Positions 47,942-60,561 of a stretch of 64,000 nucleotides of DNA are shown here, in pieces. A model generated the notes under the pieces. That model searched no databases, was not told where the DNA came from, and worked only from the letters and a program-made list of their open reading frames with translations. Within the stretch, counting starts at the first letter, position 1; each line of letters starts with the position of its first letter. Source of the stretch: Sebastes aleutianus (taxonomy: Eukaryota; Chordata; Actinopteri; Perciformes; Sebastidae); contig CAKAKS010000034.1 of the NCBI GenBank assembly GCA_916700875.1, positions 17,575,718-17,639,717 on the forward strand, given 5' to 3'. The translations under genes and the position numbers were made by a program.

Positions 47942-48353
47942 CTGCGGAGAGGAGAGGACAGGGTTGGTTTGTGTGTATCCAGCTATAACTATCATAGTAT
48001 TATAAGTGTTACATACTGTTGCCTCTTCACAGAAAAAACCCACCCAGAAATATCATACTGTGGCAGGTTATAAGTATTAAAAACTTAATTAATGTTAGTT
48101 TCACATAATAAAACAACATGTCTAAGCATTAGGACTGGGAAGTAATTCACTTATGTTACCTAACCATGTGTAATCTGATTAAATCTGTAATGTATGAAAA
48201 ATAACAAGTAATCGTACCAGTCCGGTCTAACAGGTTCTCAGCTGCAACAAACCATACTGAACAAACATGTTTTAAGGATGCATTCTTGACAGCTCTCCAA
48301 GAAAACGGTGTAGTCTTAAAACAATAAAAGCCACAAATGTGTCATACACTGAC

Positions 48354-48529
48354 CTGTTCATGACTCCAAGGCCGTTAAGGTTCAGGGCAGAGGCTGCCAT
48401 CCCCGCGGCCAGGCCAGGGGCTTTGGGTGCTGGGTACACATCTGACAATCTCCCCTGAAGCTTCAGTGTTTCCTCTGTATTCAGTCAGCAGCGACGGCTC
48501 CACGCTGACAGAAAAATCTGCACCCGCCA
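48354..48529 (-). CDS. itpkb: ITPKB exon with start codon (residues 1-16)
   Basis: A long pyrimidine tract ending TCTCAG opens the exon at 48529, and 48529-48401 is 5' UTR. The start is the ATG at 48400-48398. It is favoured because MAASALNLNGLGVMN resembles the human N-terminus and because the same frame has a TGA upstream within the exon with no intervening ATG. The donor is GTCAGT, leaving two bases of a Ser codon. Confidence 0.85.
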
Positions 48530-49506
48530 CTGAGAGAAAAGAAAAGAAGTTCATTTTACAAATGAGAAACATTCTATTAGAAGAAAAACCTAAATAAAAA
48601 GCCCTTTTTTCAAAAGGGACAGACAGTGGAAATTCAATTTTCCATTCTCTAACTGCGTCATGGACAAAGAGGATTATTCATGTAGTGCTGATGTTAACTC
48701 AAAATAAAAGATATCATTGTTCCTGCTTGGATTAAAACTAAGAGATTTATATTGGAGGAAAATTGGGAAAGGACATGTTTCAAATATTTTGCTTTTCCTC
48801 CTGTTAATGTTTCATAGAAACTGAGATTATTATAATGCTTATTTGAATCAAACAGCTGTTTTATTATAATGTTAGTACAATCCTACTCTCAAACTAAACT
48901 AATCAGCCAGTAAATCTACACCAGAATGTCCTTAAAAACCTCGTAAGAGTTTCACATATTTGACTGTATAAACCTTTCCGTGCTCTTGTTTCACAGCTGG
49001 ACCCAACTTGTTCTAAAAAAGGAGCAGCAACACGACGGCCAAAGTTCAGCCTGACCAAAACTGTGACAATATTTTTGCTCCGCTCGATCCTGCAAGCACC
49101 GCACTGTTTGTTTGAAATTAGCTTCTTATAAAGGTGACATTCTTTCAGGGGAGAAAACGAGGGAGGCGCACGGAAAAGGGCAGATATAGAGAAACATGCA
49201 GAGAGGGAGAATGAGAAAAGGGCAGGAGGTAGAGAGAGAGAGAGGCAAACACAGCCCGGCAGAATTAAACAGAGAAAGGAGAAGGAAAACTAGAGAGTGG
49301 GGAAAAACAAGGAGAAAGGGCAACAGTTCAGCCGAGGAATCTCCTTGACGTAGATAAAGATGTGTGGAGACACCCAGAGTCACTGAATGAGCACTTCTCT
49401 TTTTGCTGCAAAATACACAGCACGTTCACTATTGCATGTTTTTGATCTTGTTCAGTTGATTGATCAACACTGTTTAAGGAAATAGTAAGTAATCATCATG
49501 CCTTAA

Positions 49507-50152
49507 ACCTGCAGAAGCAGGAAGTTGTTGGCATCATTGGGCAAAAATTCCCTAATAACCTTTCAGCATATTGTAATTCAAGTGTTCTGAGAGAAAACTA
49601 GACTTCTGTACTTCCTCATGGCTCTGTTTTCAGGCTTTGAAAGATCAAGCTTGTGACGGGAGACTTTGGCCAATCACAGGTCATTTCAGAATGAGAGAGA
49701 GTTCCTATTGGCTGCAAATATGAATCAATATTCTGTTACTGTAATGCCTATTTCTCGCTTCAAATGTTTTCAGAAACATCTTGTAGTGTTATGTTTAGCT
49801 GTAAAATGAGAAAGTTTGCTCCAGCTGGTGGGCGGTGCTTGGTATTTCGTCAGCATCGGGTCACAAACTTTCTCATTTTACAGTTAAACAGTACACTACA
49901 AGATGTTTCTGAAAACATTTGAGGTGAGAAATAGGCATTACAGTAACAGAATATTGATTCACTTTTCATATTCATTTCATTTCCTCCAGTCTGTGAAATC
50001 TCGCAGATGCCGTTAGGAGCACAGGAGGACACAGAGGCACATGATTTTTTTTCCAGATTACCTGTCTCATGCACTACTGTCATGATATAGTGACGGTTTT
50101 ATAAAAATAACTTTTTTTAATAATATTTGCTCCAATTCTACCTACTGCTGCT
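49507..50152 (-). mobile_element. TTAA MITE, same family, inverse orientation
   Basis: TTAA lies at 49503 and 50153. GCATCATTGGGCAAAAATTC near the left and TTGCTCCAATTCTACCTACT at the right show the inverse orientation. Internal halves are mirrored around 49855 (AATGAGAAAGTTTG against CAAACTTTCTCATT). Confidence 0.82.
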
Positions 50153-52835
50153 TTAAGAGACTAATTTATTTGCTAAGTTCTTACGTTCAAATATTATTAT
50201 TTTGAAAATGAGGTTTTTCCATGCTTGTAACAAGACAGAATCGAAAACATCGGACTGTATCTTAGGATCATTTGATTTAAAATAAACTAGTTAAGTGTGT
50301 TGAAATTTCAAGAAAAATCAAAGTGCTGCGCTTTCTATTTTAGCGATGCAACATCGAGGGTCAGCACTCCTGTAGGAAACAGGCCTTGAGATACCAAAAG
50401 CGTGGATTTTTGGCTCCTGGACCAAGATGTTTGGCAGGTGAGCTACTCTAAAAATCTGCTATTTACATTGTGAATTGGACGCACTTGGGCTCCACTCACG
50501 ATACAGTCAAATACAGTCATCAATCATCATTTTAATGCTTCATGTGGTTAAGTTTCCACTTGTAGTATTGCGTCCTGCACAAAACAGGTAGTGACAACTG
50601 AAATAAACTATGCAAATAAGCTTGACTGTTGACAACTGGTGTTTGATGCACGCCGGTCAAATGGTGCAACACTTGCAGAAACGTCCAATTTCCCAATGGC
50701 GGGTTTGCATATTGTGTTTCAATTTAGACAAAAGCTTAAAAATACCAACTGTAGACTGTGATGGCGTCCTTGTATATCATTCAGACAGATGAGTGATGAT
50801 GCAGAGTAGTTGGCTGACTTACAGTCTGCTTTGTATAACACGTGAGATAAGCACAAGCAAGACGGTCATTACTAGACTGTTGTCTGGACTACAGGCAAAT
50901 CATTTTTTTATATAATGAAACTTCAAAGCCAAGGGATCATTTTATACAGGAATTGATGATTTTTCCTTTCATACTTCGGTAAATATTTCAGTAAACTGGC
51001 AGCGAAATGGGATGTGTGTGTGTTGCACAGAATCGTATTGTATATTTTTTCACATCACGTTATGTAATCACTTTCTGTCTTGCAGAACTTGTCAGCAAAC
51101 CTAAACTGAAGCTCCAATGTCTAGAAAGCAAATGCTGTTTTTTTTCAGTCCAGTTCTGGGGCTCATTCAAGCACACCGGTATTCTTGTCATGTGCCGAGC
51201 TGCCAAAACTGCCTTGGGATGTGTTTTGATTTCAGATAAGTTAAGACATCGGGTCATGAACCACTGGGTAAACATGGGGTTTCCTAGTTGGGGAGTGACG
51301 CAGTTAGAGAGAGGCAGGAAACAATCTTAAATGGCTCGTCTCTCGGATGGTTTGCTAACCACCAGCTCAGCTTTTTTTCACACTGTATAATCACTTCTAT
51401 CTGCTCATTGCATCAGCTAAGTTTAAATGAAAACAGCACAATTCAGGCCTAGAGTAGATAAAGAGGGAGGAAAGGGACCAAGAGAGAGAAAGAGAGGAGA
51501 GTGAGGAGGGAAAGAGAGGAGGGTGAGGAGGGAAAGAGAGGTGTTTACAGGCTATTTTGGTTTAGTTGTCTATTCTGAATCTTTCATGCAGAAGTAGCGG
51601 ATTTACTTTCAGTGCTCGGTTGCTGTAATGAAGCAGCACTGGGCACCGGGAACCATTTTCACACTGCATGCTGTACATGGTTAGCTGCATCCCAAAAGCT
51701 TTTTTTTGTTTTTTCTCTTTGCTAAACTAAAGGACAGCTCAGGCTCCATTCCTCTGAATTCTGTGCTTACCAAAAGGTCAGATTCCCCCACAGGGATCAT
51801 GAAAGTTTCATCGGATATTGAAAGTATGAAAAGGGCTGACTCTTAGCTGTGGTCGATCTCACATTTAAAGTTGCTTCACAAGGAAAAAGGCCTTAACAGA
51901 GGACATCCACTGAACCAGATTAAAAACAAATGAAGTATATATCTTGGGAGAAAACATTCAGCAAAAAAGGAAAGCCATTGATTATACAATGTCTCCTCTC
52001 GTTCCCACTCTGAGACCCACTTGTCTCCACCTCCCTTGCAGATAATATTGTCGAAAAAGGTGCACGTGTCAGCAGAAAAAATATCCATTTGTCCTACATA
52101 ATTCTGAAATCTTGCATGTGCTACCCTGTCACATTTTCAACAACTACTGGTTGTGATGTTATGATGATATAACGGCACATATAGTACCTCCGAATGCTGT
52201 GTGTGTGTTTCAGCGCAGCCTAATGTCAGATTGAGTGGGACCGCATGAAGATACAAACTGTCCACTCGCCTACACAAGTGGGCAATAAACCTCTATGTAC
52301 AGTACGCTAAACTCGGCTGAGAAGAAGTTTTAAAGATGCTGACTGTTCTTTTAAATTTTGCATAAGCAGATGGCAGAGTAGGGCAATGTGACGACATAAT
52401 ACAGCGATGATACACATTTGTCCACCGTCAGATATTTTGCCGTTCTGTTTATACTATTTAAATCCATTTTATATCTCTGGGTGTACTAGGGTCATTGTGG
52501 GAAATGTAGATTTGCCACTCCTATTTCTAATCTAACTAATTAAACTTTATTATATGACAATCAATATTGCGGTTTTAAATTACTATACAACACAATAGAC
52601 CCACTCCCAGCAGATGGGATAGTCAAAGTACTTACAGCTTAATGGTTTCCAGAGGGGAAAAATACCTCAAGATGGCCTTGAGGGGGACCTAAACAAAATT
52701 AGACATAACTATAGCATCAACAAATAGTCGATTAATCAGTAAGTTGATCAACAGAAAATGTATCAGCAACTCTTTTGATAGGCTAACAGATTATTCATTG
52801 ATGTAATTTCTTAAGCAAAAAATTGACGTTTCCAT

Positions 52836-53227
52836 TAGGGGTGTAAATCACAAGCTTCATCACGATACGATATTATATTGAAGCTGTGGACAACGATATC
52901 ACAAAGTCTGCCACGATACGATTTTGAGTCGATTCAATTCAGGGGCCTGCGATCGATATGAGACGATATCATATGTACATTTAACACAATCAGTTACATT
53001 TATATCACCTCACAAAAAGCAACTAAAATAAGATTTGACAATTTTTATTACTGGGCTCTTCCAGGCATTTAAATGAAAAATATCTTTTTGATAAAAAAAA
53101 GAATAAATATAAAGTGGGAATTTCAAAATAATGATTGTTTTAAAGATGACGACATACATCGATGATATTGGATCTTCGATCATTGAATCGATATATCGAT
53201 CCAGATCGATGTGTCGTTACACCCCTA
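52836..53227 (+). mobile_element. hAT MITE with perfect 8-bp target duplication
   Basis: The ends TAGGGGTGTAAATCA and CGTTACACCCCTA are inverted. GTTTCCAT is duplicated exactly at 52828-52835 and 53228-53235, the length made by hAT transposases. The interior has GATACGAT/ATCGATCC subterminal repeats and no coding frame. Confidence 0.92.
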
Positions 53228-53760
53228 GTTTCCATTTCTCCAATATGAGAATTTGCTGTTTTTTTTCTTATATTAATGTAAACTGAATATCTTTTGTACA
53301 AAATAAAGTGAGATTTGGAAAAATGTGACGACCATTTTTTTATTATCTGACATTTATTTAATGGAGAAAATAATCTCAGACTAACAAATAATGAAAATAA
53401 TCATTAGTAAGCAACCCTATACATAATCTCTAATATAATGCAGTTTAATTATCTAATCATATACAATGCAAGTGCTGGGTTTCCTACTATAGCTGGTCCC
53501 ATTTTGGATCTGGTTATCAAACTGGTAAAATGAGTCGTCTCCCGGCTCCAAGCTGTATTTTAATGAGCAAACATTGATGCACAAAACATTCAGGTAAGCA
53601 AATTTGTACAAAACCTGGAAAAACTTGAGTTTCAGTTATTTGGATAAATAAATATTTGAGTTACAGTTCTTCAGCATAAACAGGTTTTTATAACAAACAG
53701 TTGTTGAAAGCTAAACATAAATTAATTTGATAGTAAAAGTGATCTGGCTTTGTGACAAGT

Positions 53761-54503
53761 GGATTCAGATGCATTAAAATATTGTCCAAATCCAACCTTA
53801 TCCAAGTATTATTATGGCTTAAAGTGAGTATAGAGTATTATATAGCGCTGTATGTCATTGGAAAGCAGCTGTTATTTAAAAAGAGCATCTGTAATGTAAG
53901 TCTCAAGAGGACTAAATACTTCTACTAATACTACAGATATATTTTTGATTAAAAATGATACTAAAACTGTTTTAAAACTACTCAAATAGTTTCCCCACTT
54001 ACAGAAGGAATGACAACTTCCACTGTTACCTCTCCATCTACACTAGAGGTGGTGGGAACATATTAAAGTGTAATAAACAGTAATAAGTTAAATGATGAAG
54101 TGGATTCAATTCTGGATTCAGATGCATTAAAATATTGTCCAAATCCAACCTTATCCAAGTATTATCATGTCTGAAAATGAGTATACAGTATTACATAGTG
54201 CTGTATGTCATTGGAAAGCAGCTGTTATTTAAAAAAGAGCATCTGTAATGTAAGTCTCAAGAGGACTAAATACGTCTACCTGTACTACAGATATATTTTT
54301 TTGATTAAAAATGAGGATAAAACTGTATTTATTTTTATTAAAAATGAGGATAAAACTGTATTTTTTTTTTATTAAAAATGAGGATAAAACTGTTTTAAAA
54401 CTACTCAAATAGTTAATAAAAGGTATGCCAACTTTCCCTGTTCCCTCTCCATCTACACTAGAGGCGGTGGTGGCATATTAAAGTGTAATAAACAGCAATA
54501 ACC
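53761..54503 (+). repeat. Tandem duplication, two units of about 330-390 bp
   Basis: Unit 1 (53761-54087) and unit 2 (54114-54503) both run from GGATTCAGATGCATTAAAAT through ATGTCATTGGAAAGCAGCTG to ATTAAAGTGTAATAAACAG. Unit 2 also contains ATTAAAAATGAGGATAAAAC three times in succession. It lies just downstream of the candidate ITPKB first exon. Confidence 0.92.
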
Positions 54504-54553
54504 TCCTCAGATGGAGGTCCTGACCATGACAGCAGCAGTGTATGTTATCTTAC

Positions 54554-54826
54554 CTCAGCGCTGCTCAGCTCTCTCTCTCTCTCTCTCCGGGACACTTTTA
54601 TTAGTCTTCTTGGTGATATTACAACCAGATACCAGCAGCTATAAACCGAGGATGACTCTTCTCAGTCTGGTGTCTGACTACTGGGGAACATGCACAGATA
54701 CGGCTCCTTTTTGCACCAAAAACAACTTGTTTTATCTCCTCTTGTGTGTTGTGTTTTTGGTTTTCTTCCATTCGACGCAGCCGCCGGTTCTTCTTCACCT
54801 TTTCACCAGAAAGTCCTCCTCCACAC

Positions 54827-54857
<31 letters not shown>

Positions 54858-54990
54858 CTTTCTCTCCTGCTGATGGTGTTTTCTCCTCTCTGGTTATTTT
54901 AGGAAAAAACTTCAAAGCGTTTCGTACCGAGCAGTGCAATCCTCTCTCAGTTTGCTCCTCTCAGGAAACATGTAGAGTAGTTTAGTTGTT
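54554..54990 (-). other. itpkb: Candidate untranslated first exon of ITPKB
   Basis: On the minus strand the segment ends CTGAGCAGCGCTGAG followed by GTAAGATAAC, a strong donor at 54553. The coding exon at 48529 opens with a strong acceptor, so at least one upstream exon is required, and this is the best match found. It contains a (CTT)n run and a short upstream open frame starting at 54939. Its 5' edge is unknown; a long (GA)n tract begins about 90 bp beyond. Confidence 0.5.
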
Positions 54991-55080
54991 GTGTGTCATG
55001 TGTGCTGCTCGACTCCTCTGAAGCTCGTAGTAAAGCAGCGCTGTTTGTCTGAGAGTTTGAAGCCGGAAGCGACCAGACAG

Positions 55081-55081
<1 letters not shown>

Positions 55082-55170
<89 letters not shown>

Positions 55171-55172
55171 TA
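55082..55172 (+). repeat. (CT)37-(TG)8 compound microsatellite
   Basis: An almost pure CT tract of about 74 bp passes into TG repeats. On the minus strand it reads (CA)n(GA)n and ends about 90 bp before the candidate ITPKB first exon. Confidence 0.97.
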
Positions 55173-55410
55173 AAAGTGAAATACCAGCTTGGCTACTTTC
55201 ATTGCCCATTAAAACAGTGATCGACATTCTTCAGACTGCATCTCACTAATTACTTATAATTAGTAGTAATAATAGCATGATAGGCTTTTATTCTGAAATA
55301 AATAGGTCATTCTGCATAATGAGTAGCCTACTTTTACTTTTGGTATTTTAAGCAGCCTATATTTTGATGCTGATATAGGCTATAATAATATCAATAAATG
55401 CAGTTCTTAA

Positions 55411-56012
55411 AGGAGCAGTGTATAATATTTTGGGGGATCTATAGCGAGGCGGAGTCCCTCCCCTTCACCACCTTATTTTGGAAAAAAATATGAACGGTAG
55501 TCAACAGCGAGAGACAAATATTTTTTTGTTCCAGTTTGAATTTGACACCTCTCTGCAGTAAATACCTGCTTAAAGGGACTGTTTGTAAGAATCAGAAATG
55601 CTTGTGAACAGCGACACCTGCACCTACATTCACTAGATATTCTCAGAGCTAAACTAACTCTTCTGCAGTGTGTAGTGTGTGCGCATGAACGTGAGGTGGA
55701 GTGAGCTGTGAGTGAAGGCAAGCAGGCAGAGGAGCAGAGTACAGCAGAGACTACGGCCCTGGAGACCAAAGCTACGGTCTCCCCCGCGTCCTCCGACCGC
55801 GTCCAACACCGTTTTGCGAACGGGCTTCACTAGATATAACTTTGCGGTTTTGGTGCTTCCATGTAGTTTGTGTTGGAGTCATGTCTAAACAGCGTAGCAA
55901 TACCCGAACGTGCATGGGACACTAACCCGGATTGATTTATATGTGTAAGAAGTTACAAACAGTCCCTTTAATAAGCCCTTGGCGTCACTTTTTGGTTGCA
56001 GTAAACACGTGC
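55411..56012 (+). mobile_element. TTAA-type element interrupted by the MITE at 55574
   Basis: It starts after TTAA at 55407 with AGGAGCAGTGTATAATATTT, is interrupted at 55570, and resumes TAAGCCCTTGGCGTCACTTT until CACGTGC before the next TTAA at 56013. The right terminus is an inference. Confidence 0.5.
55574..55967 (-). mobile_element. TTAA MITE (AGGGACTGTTTGTAA), 394 bp
   Basis: TTAA lies at 55570 and 55968, with the same 15-bp ends as the nested 17826 element but inverse orientation and about half the length. GGAGACCAAAGCTACGGTCT and TTGATTTATATGTGTAAGAA are shared. Confidence 0.92.
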
Positions 56013-56016
56013 TTAA

Positions 56017-56600
56017 AGCTGCATGCAGTGAGTAGAATTGGAGCACATATGATTAAAAAAAAGTTTTTTTATAAAACAGTCACTATATCCTGACAGTAGT
56101 GCATGAGACAGGTAATCTGAAAAAAATCATGTTCCTCTGGTGTCCTCCGATGCTCCTAATGGCATCTGCAAGATTTCACAGACCGGAGGAAAACAACCAA
56201 TCAGAGCTGAGAACTAGGCAGCGCTGATCAAAAATGAATCAATATTCTGTTACTGCAATGCCTATTTCTCACCTCAAATGTTTACAGAAACATCTTGTAG
56301 TTTACTGTTTAGCTGTAAAATGAGAACGTTTGTGACTTGACAGCCATGTTGAGATCCGTTGAGGAAATAACAAGCACCGCTCACCAGCCGGAGCACAGCC
56401 AATAGGAACGCTCTCTCTGAAATGACCTGTGATTGGCCAAAGTCTCCCGTCACCGGCTAGATTTTTCAAAGCCTGAAAACAGAGCCATGAGGAGGTGCAG
56501 AAGTCTAGTTTTCTCTCAGAACACTTGAATTACAATATGCTGAAAGGTTATTATGGAATATTTGACCAATGATGCCCAAAAATGTTTGCTTACTGAAGCT
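56017..56600 (+). mobile_element. TTAA MITE, AGCTGCAG family
   Basis: TTAA lies at 56013 and 56601. It contains GGAAAACAACCAATCAGAGC and CTGAAAGGTTATTATGGAAT and ends CTTACTGAAGCT. It directly abuts the composite at 55411. Confidence 0.88.
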
Positions 56601-59600
56601 TTAATGTTGTCAAGTAAACAAAAACACTTGCTTATGTTCAGGTAGTAAAACCACTATAGGTTTACGAAAAAACAACATGGTTGGGCTTAAAATTTCTGCG
56701 CTTTTACAGTCAAAATGACAGTGAACCACAGGCACCCTTTAGTGTAAGTGTCTAACGCCAACAGCAGTGACAAAGTCGGTATTTGACACCCTGGGAATGA
56801 GAACAGGCTGGTGGTGTAGTACAGGGTGTAGGCAGATATACGGAGCAATGCATCATTGCGTATAACCACTTCCAAATCTAAAGAGTGGCTAATGTTAATT
56901 TTAAGTAATCAAATCAAGGCTGGAATGCAAAGGCCTCAGGTTCACTGTGTGGCAAATAATACAAGTGTTAAAGTGAATAATACAAACTTGAAAGGAAAAG
57001 TTACACACCCACACAGGTGTTCTCAATTACTCTGGCTAATTAGACGTCCAGTCAGGTTGAAGTTGGGTGGAGTTATGCTGGGAGTTACATTACGTCACAA
57101 AAGTCTATGAAACAATAACGGTGATAACAGCGTAAATTGTCCCGCCTTTCGAGGTGACAATAAATCTAACAGGAGCGTTACAGAGCTGTCAATCAAGGTT
57201 TAAGTCTGTACAATCCACACCATAGAAATAAAGTAAAACAGACATTGAACTGTTTGCTGTATAGTCATGGTCGTGCTTTAGTACTCGTCGCCTTTGTTGG
57301 TTGGTTTGGTGAGGTTTAAGCATGAGGAGTGAGATTGGTAAGGGTTAGGGTAAGAATATCATGGCAAGCCAATCAGAGGCAGAGTAGGGCGGGTCATGCG
57401 TTCGCTATAGTAGGAAAAAATATCTGAATATCTGAATAATTCATGTCTTGCTGAAGGGCCCTTTGTCAAAATTCTGTTTAAATACTTTCAATATCTCAAT
57501 TGATGTTATGATTACGTTGTGCATATTGAATAAATTAATGTATTTAATCAACAATTGCTCCCTTTTTGCCCCATGGGGCCTGATAATGAAAGAAAAATAC
57601 AAACAACTGATTAAAGAAAATATATGATAGGGTGAGATCAAATTTAACAAATTAAAATTCAAAAGGAGAGGGCAGATTTTGAAGGAGCTCAGTACAGTGT
57701 CATGGGTTCGTCTGCTGTTTTTCCCTCAGGTTTTCCCTATATTATCTGTTAAATCAATAGATACTTGCATTACAAATTTTTTTGGTGACAAGTTATCTTC
57801 CAAACCAGAAAATGTAAGCAAAAAATAACTCACTTTAATAACTCAAGTACAAATCAGATGGTGAATGTCGTTGAATTTATGTTTCTGTGTGTGTTTGTGT
57901 CCATGAATGAATATACTCATTGTTTGTATGCCAGTATAGAGTACGGCTGGAAATTGTTTGGGGAGGCCACATAAAAGGACTTTGGCCTCAAAGAGGTCCT
58001 CAGATAACTCATGAGGGCGAGTTATGGCTTTGTCCAGACAGTTTTTATCAGGGGTGGAGAAATGTTGACCACAGGTGTGGATGTAGTCCTCTGAGTCAAG
58101 GAAGGACACACCTCTTCAACATTGTGTACTGTGGATAAGGATGACGACAAAGGATGATGATGATGAAGTATCCTAAGTATTGGGAAATCATACAGCAATC
58201 TCCCCGGGGGACTACAGTAGATATTAAAACCCCCAGAATCAAGACTCACATCCTGGTTGTGGAAGTTGTAACAATGGATGAGCTTGTAACCATGGATACT
58301 GGAGGTGGAGGATGAGATTCTTTCCAGTGTTTCCACTTGAGACAGGAAACACTCATGTCAAGTTTGTCTGAAACATGTGGGGGCAGAGTCTGGAAAAATC
58401 GGGAGAGCTCCTACTCGACCTCTGAGATGAATTGTAGTAAAACGGATATAAAACTGAAACTACCACTGGAAATAACCTCCAATGGAAATAAACAGCGTTG
58501 CACAAGTTTCTTAATCGGTTCATCAAAGTATAGGTTGCAATCAGAACAATTATAGGCATTGGTGTTGCAGAATATAAGCAAAGCAATCATAGCGAAAGTG
58601 AAATCAAACTGAAAGGGATGGAAACTTGAAATTGAAACTAATGACATTCAAATAAAGTTATAGAAATAGAAATTTAAAGATGCCAGTTTAAATGGGATAT
58701 AAGGGACATCACATACTGGTGTACGTCAGTGGTGTTATTACATTAAAAGTCAAAGAAGTGTCAACCCTTTATGAAGTAATAATCAGTAGTGAATCACTGT
58801 AATTTATGATATTATCTAACTATTTTACATTAACAACATTATTGTTGTAAGATTTAATTCCATCTCATTTTAAGTCAGTAACAGAGACATCTTATGACAT
58901 ATGTCGGGGTGTCAGCTGCAGTATTTAACTGGAGTGAGATGTGTTTCCCTTCAGCTCTCTTGGTATGAAATACACAAAATTCCTCACATTTTTCTGGGAA
59001 GGCTTCAGTTTGACTGTGTGACTTTGTGTAGATTTCGAACGAATGAAAAAACCAAACAAGACCACATCCAGTGGTCCACCACTCGAGGAAAACGAGGCTC
59101 TTCTCACAGACAAATGAATTCAAATGTTTATTCTTAAATAAAGATAATCTGCTTTCTTCCCGACAAACTTCACTATGTTTTCAAGATTATCACACTTGGC
59201 CCAAATGCAGTGAAACTGAAGCACAGTTCTTTTCCCCCGTTTTCTGTCATGGATTCAGATGAGAGTCTGTAAATGTAAAGAGGAGCTGCTGTCCTCTAGT
59301 GGTCTCTCAGTATTATAGATAACATACTGTCAATGAGGCAGCACCACCACTCTTCTTTACTACTGCACAGGGCTTTTAGAAAATTTAGTTAAAAAGTTAT
59401 ATGAGGAAACAGAAAGAAATCATTCACATTTTACCTTTAAAAAATAAAAATCAACATTATAAAATTAAACATATAAAATATATAGTAGTATGAGTAGCGG
59501 TTACACAAATATTCAGTATCAAATAACATTCACCCACCTTATAAATAACCCGTCTCAAGTGAATCTTGTCAGTTTATTTGATTGAAGACAGCGTCCAGTG

Positions 59601-59633
59601 AAGTTTACCGATCATTTAATACAAACCTGTCTG

Positions 59634-60561
59634 CAGTGGTGGAAATTAATTGAATACATTTACTCAAGTGCTAAACTTAAGTACAATTTCGAGCAACTTT
59701 ACTTGAGTATTTTTTCATTTTCCGCTCCTTTACACAGTGGCAAATATTGTGCTTTTCACTCTACTACATGCATATTCAGATTAATAATACAAAATATAAT
59801 CAACAAATAAATGTATTGTTATGGGTTAAAAGAAGATCAGACTTTACTATAATATTATTCTGAATTGCGCCATACTGCATACTGCTTTTACTTTTGGTAC
59901 TTTAAGAAAAGTTTGATGCTAGTAGCCTACTTTTGTACTTTTCTTTAAAGGTACAGTGTGTAGGATTTGGCAGCATCTAGTGGTGTGGTTGCAGATTGCA
60001 ACCAACTAAGTACCCCTCTGCTCACTCCTCCCTTTCCAAGACTGCGGTAACGTGAGCCGCAGAGTGCAAAATCATGGTAACGCCATAGTCTAACACTACC
60101 TAAGAATCAACGGAAGTCAGACAGCGGCTGGTGGTACCACGGTGTTGCACTCTGCGGCTCACGTTATCGCAGTTTCACAAGCGTGTTGGTGAACTAAGGG
60201 TGGCCTTGAGGTAACTTAAAAACGTGTAAGGCTGTCTCTAGAGCCAGTATTTGGTTTGTCTGTTGTGGGCTACTGTATAAACATGGCAGCGCAACATGGC
60301 GGACTCCGTGAAGAGGACCCGTTCCCTATGTAGATATGAAGGGCTCATTCTAAGCTAACGAAAACACAACGATTCTTAGTTTCAGGTGATTATACACTAA
60401 TGAAAACATAGTTATTAATATTATATTCTATTTCTGCTAATAGATCCCCTGAAATGTTACACACTGTTCCTTTAAGTAAATGATTTTAACTTGTAACAGA
60501 GTATTTCTACTCTGTGGTATTTGTACTGAAGCAGAAGATCTGAGTACTTTTTCCACCACTG
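59634..60561 (+). mobile_element. hAT element (CAGTGGTGGAAA) with 8-bp target duplication, split by a MITE
   Basis: The ends CAGTGGTGGAAATTAATTG and GTACTTTTTCCACCACTG are inverted. CCTGTCTG is duplicated exactly at 59626-59633 and 60562-60569. The body consists of TACTTTACTTGAGTATTTTT-type repeats and is interrupted at 59949-60471. Confidence 0.93.
59949..60471 (+). mobile_element. Nested TTAA MITE (AGGTACAGTGTGTAGG)
   Basis: TTAA lies at 59945 and 60472, and the ends AGGTACAGTGTGTAGG and TTACACACTGTTCCT are inverted. Internally, 60041-60069 and 60145-60173 are inverted repeats matching at 28 of 29 bases. Confidence 0.9.

Noticed and set aside
54511..54873. 120-codon plus-strand frame with a poly-Glu tail
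   Set aside because: It is antisense to the candidate ITPKB 5' exon and its Glu run is the (GAA)n repeat; no protein similarity recognised.
57843..58336. Overlapping frames on both strands near 58 kb
   Set aside because: I looked for a receptor, transposase or reverse-transcriptase signature and found none; no consensus exon structure.
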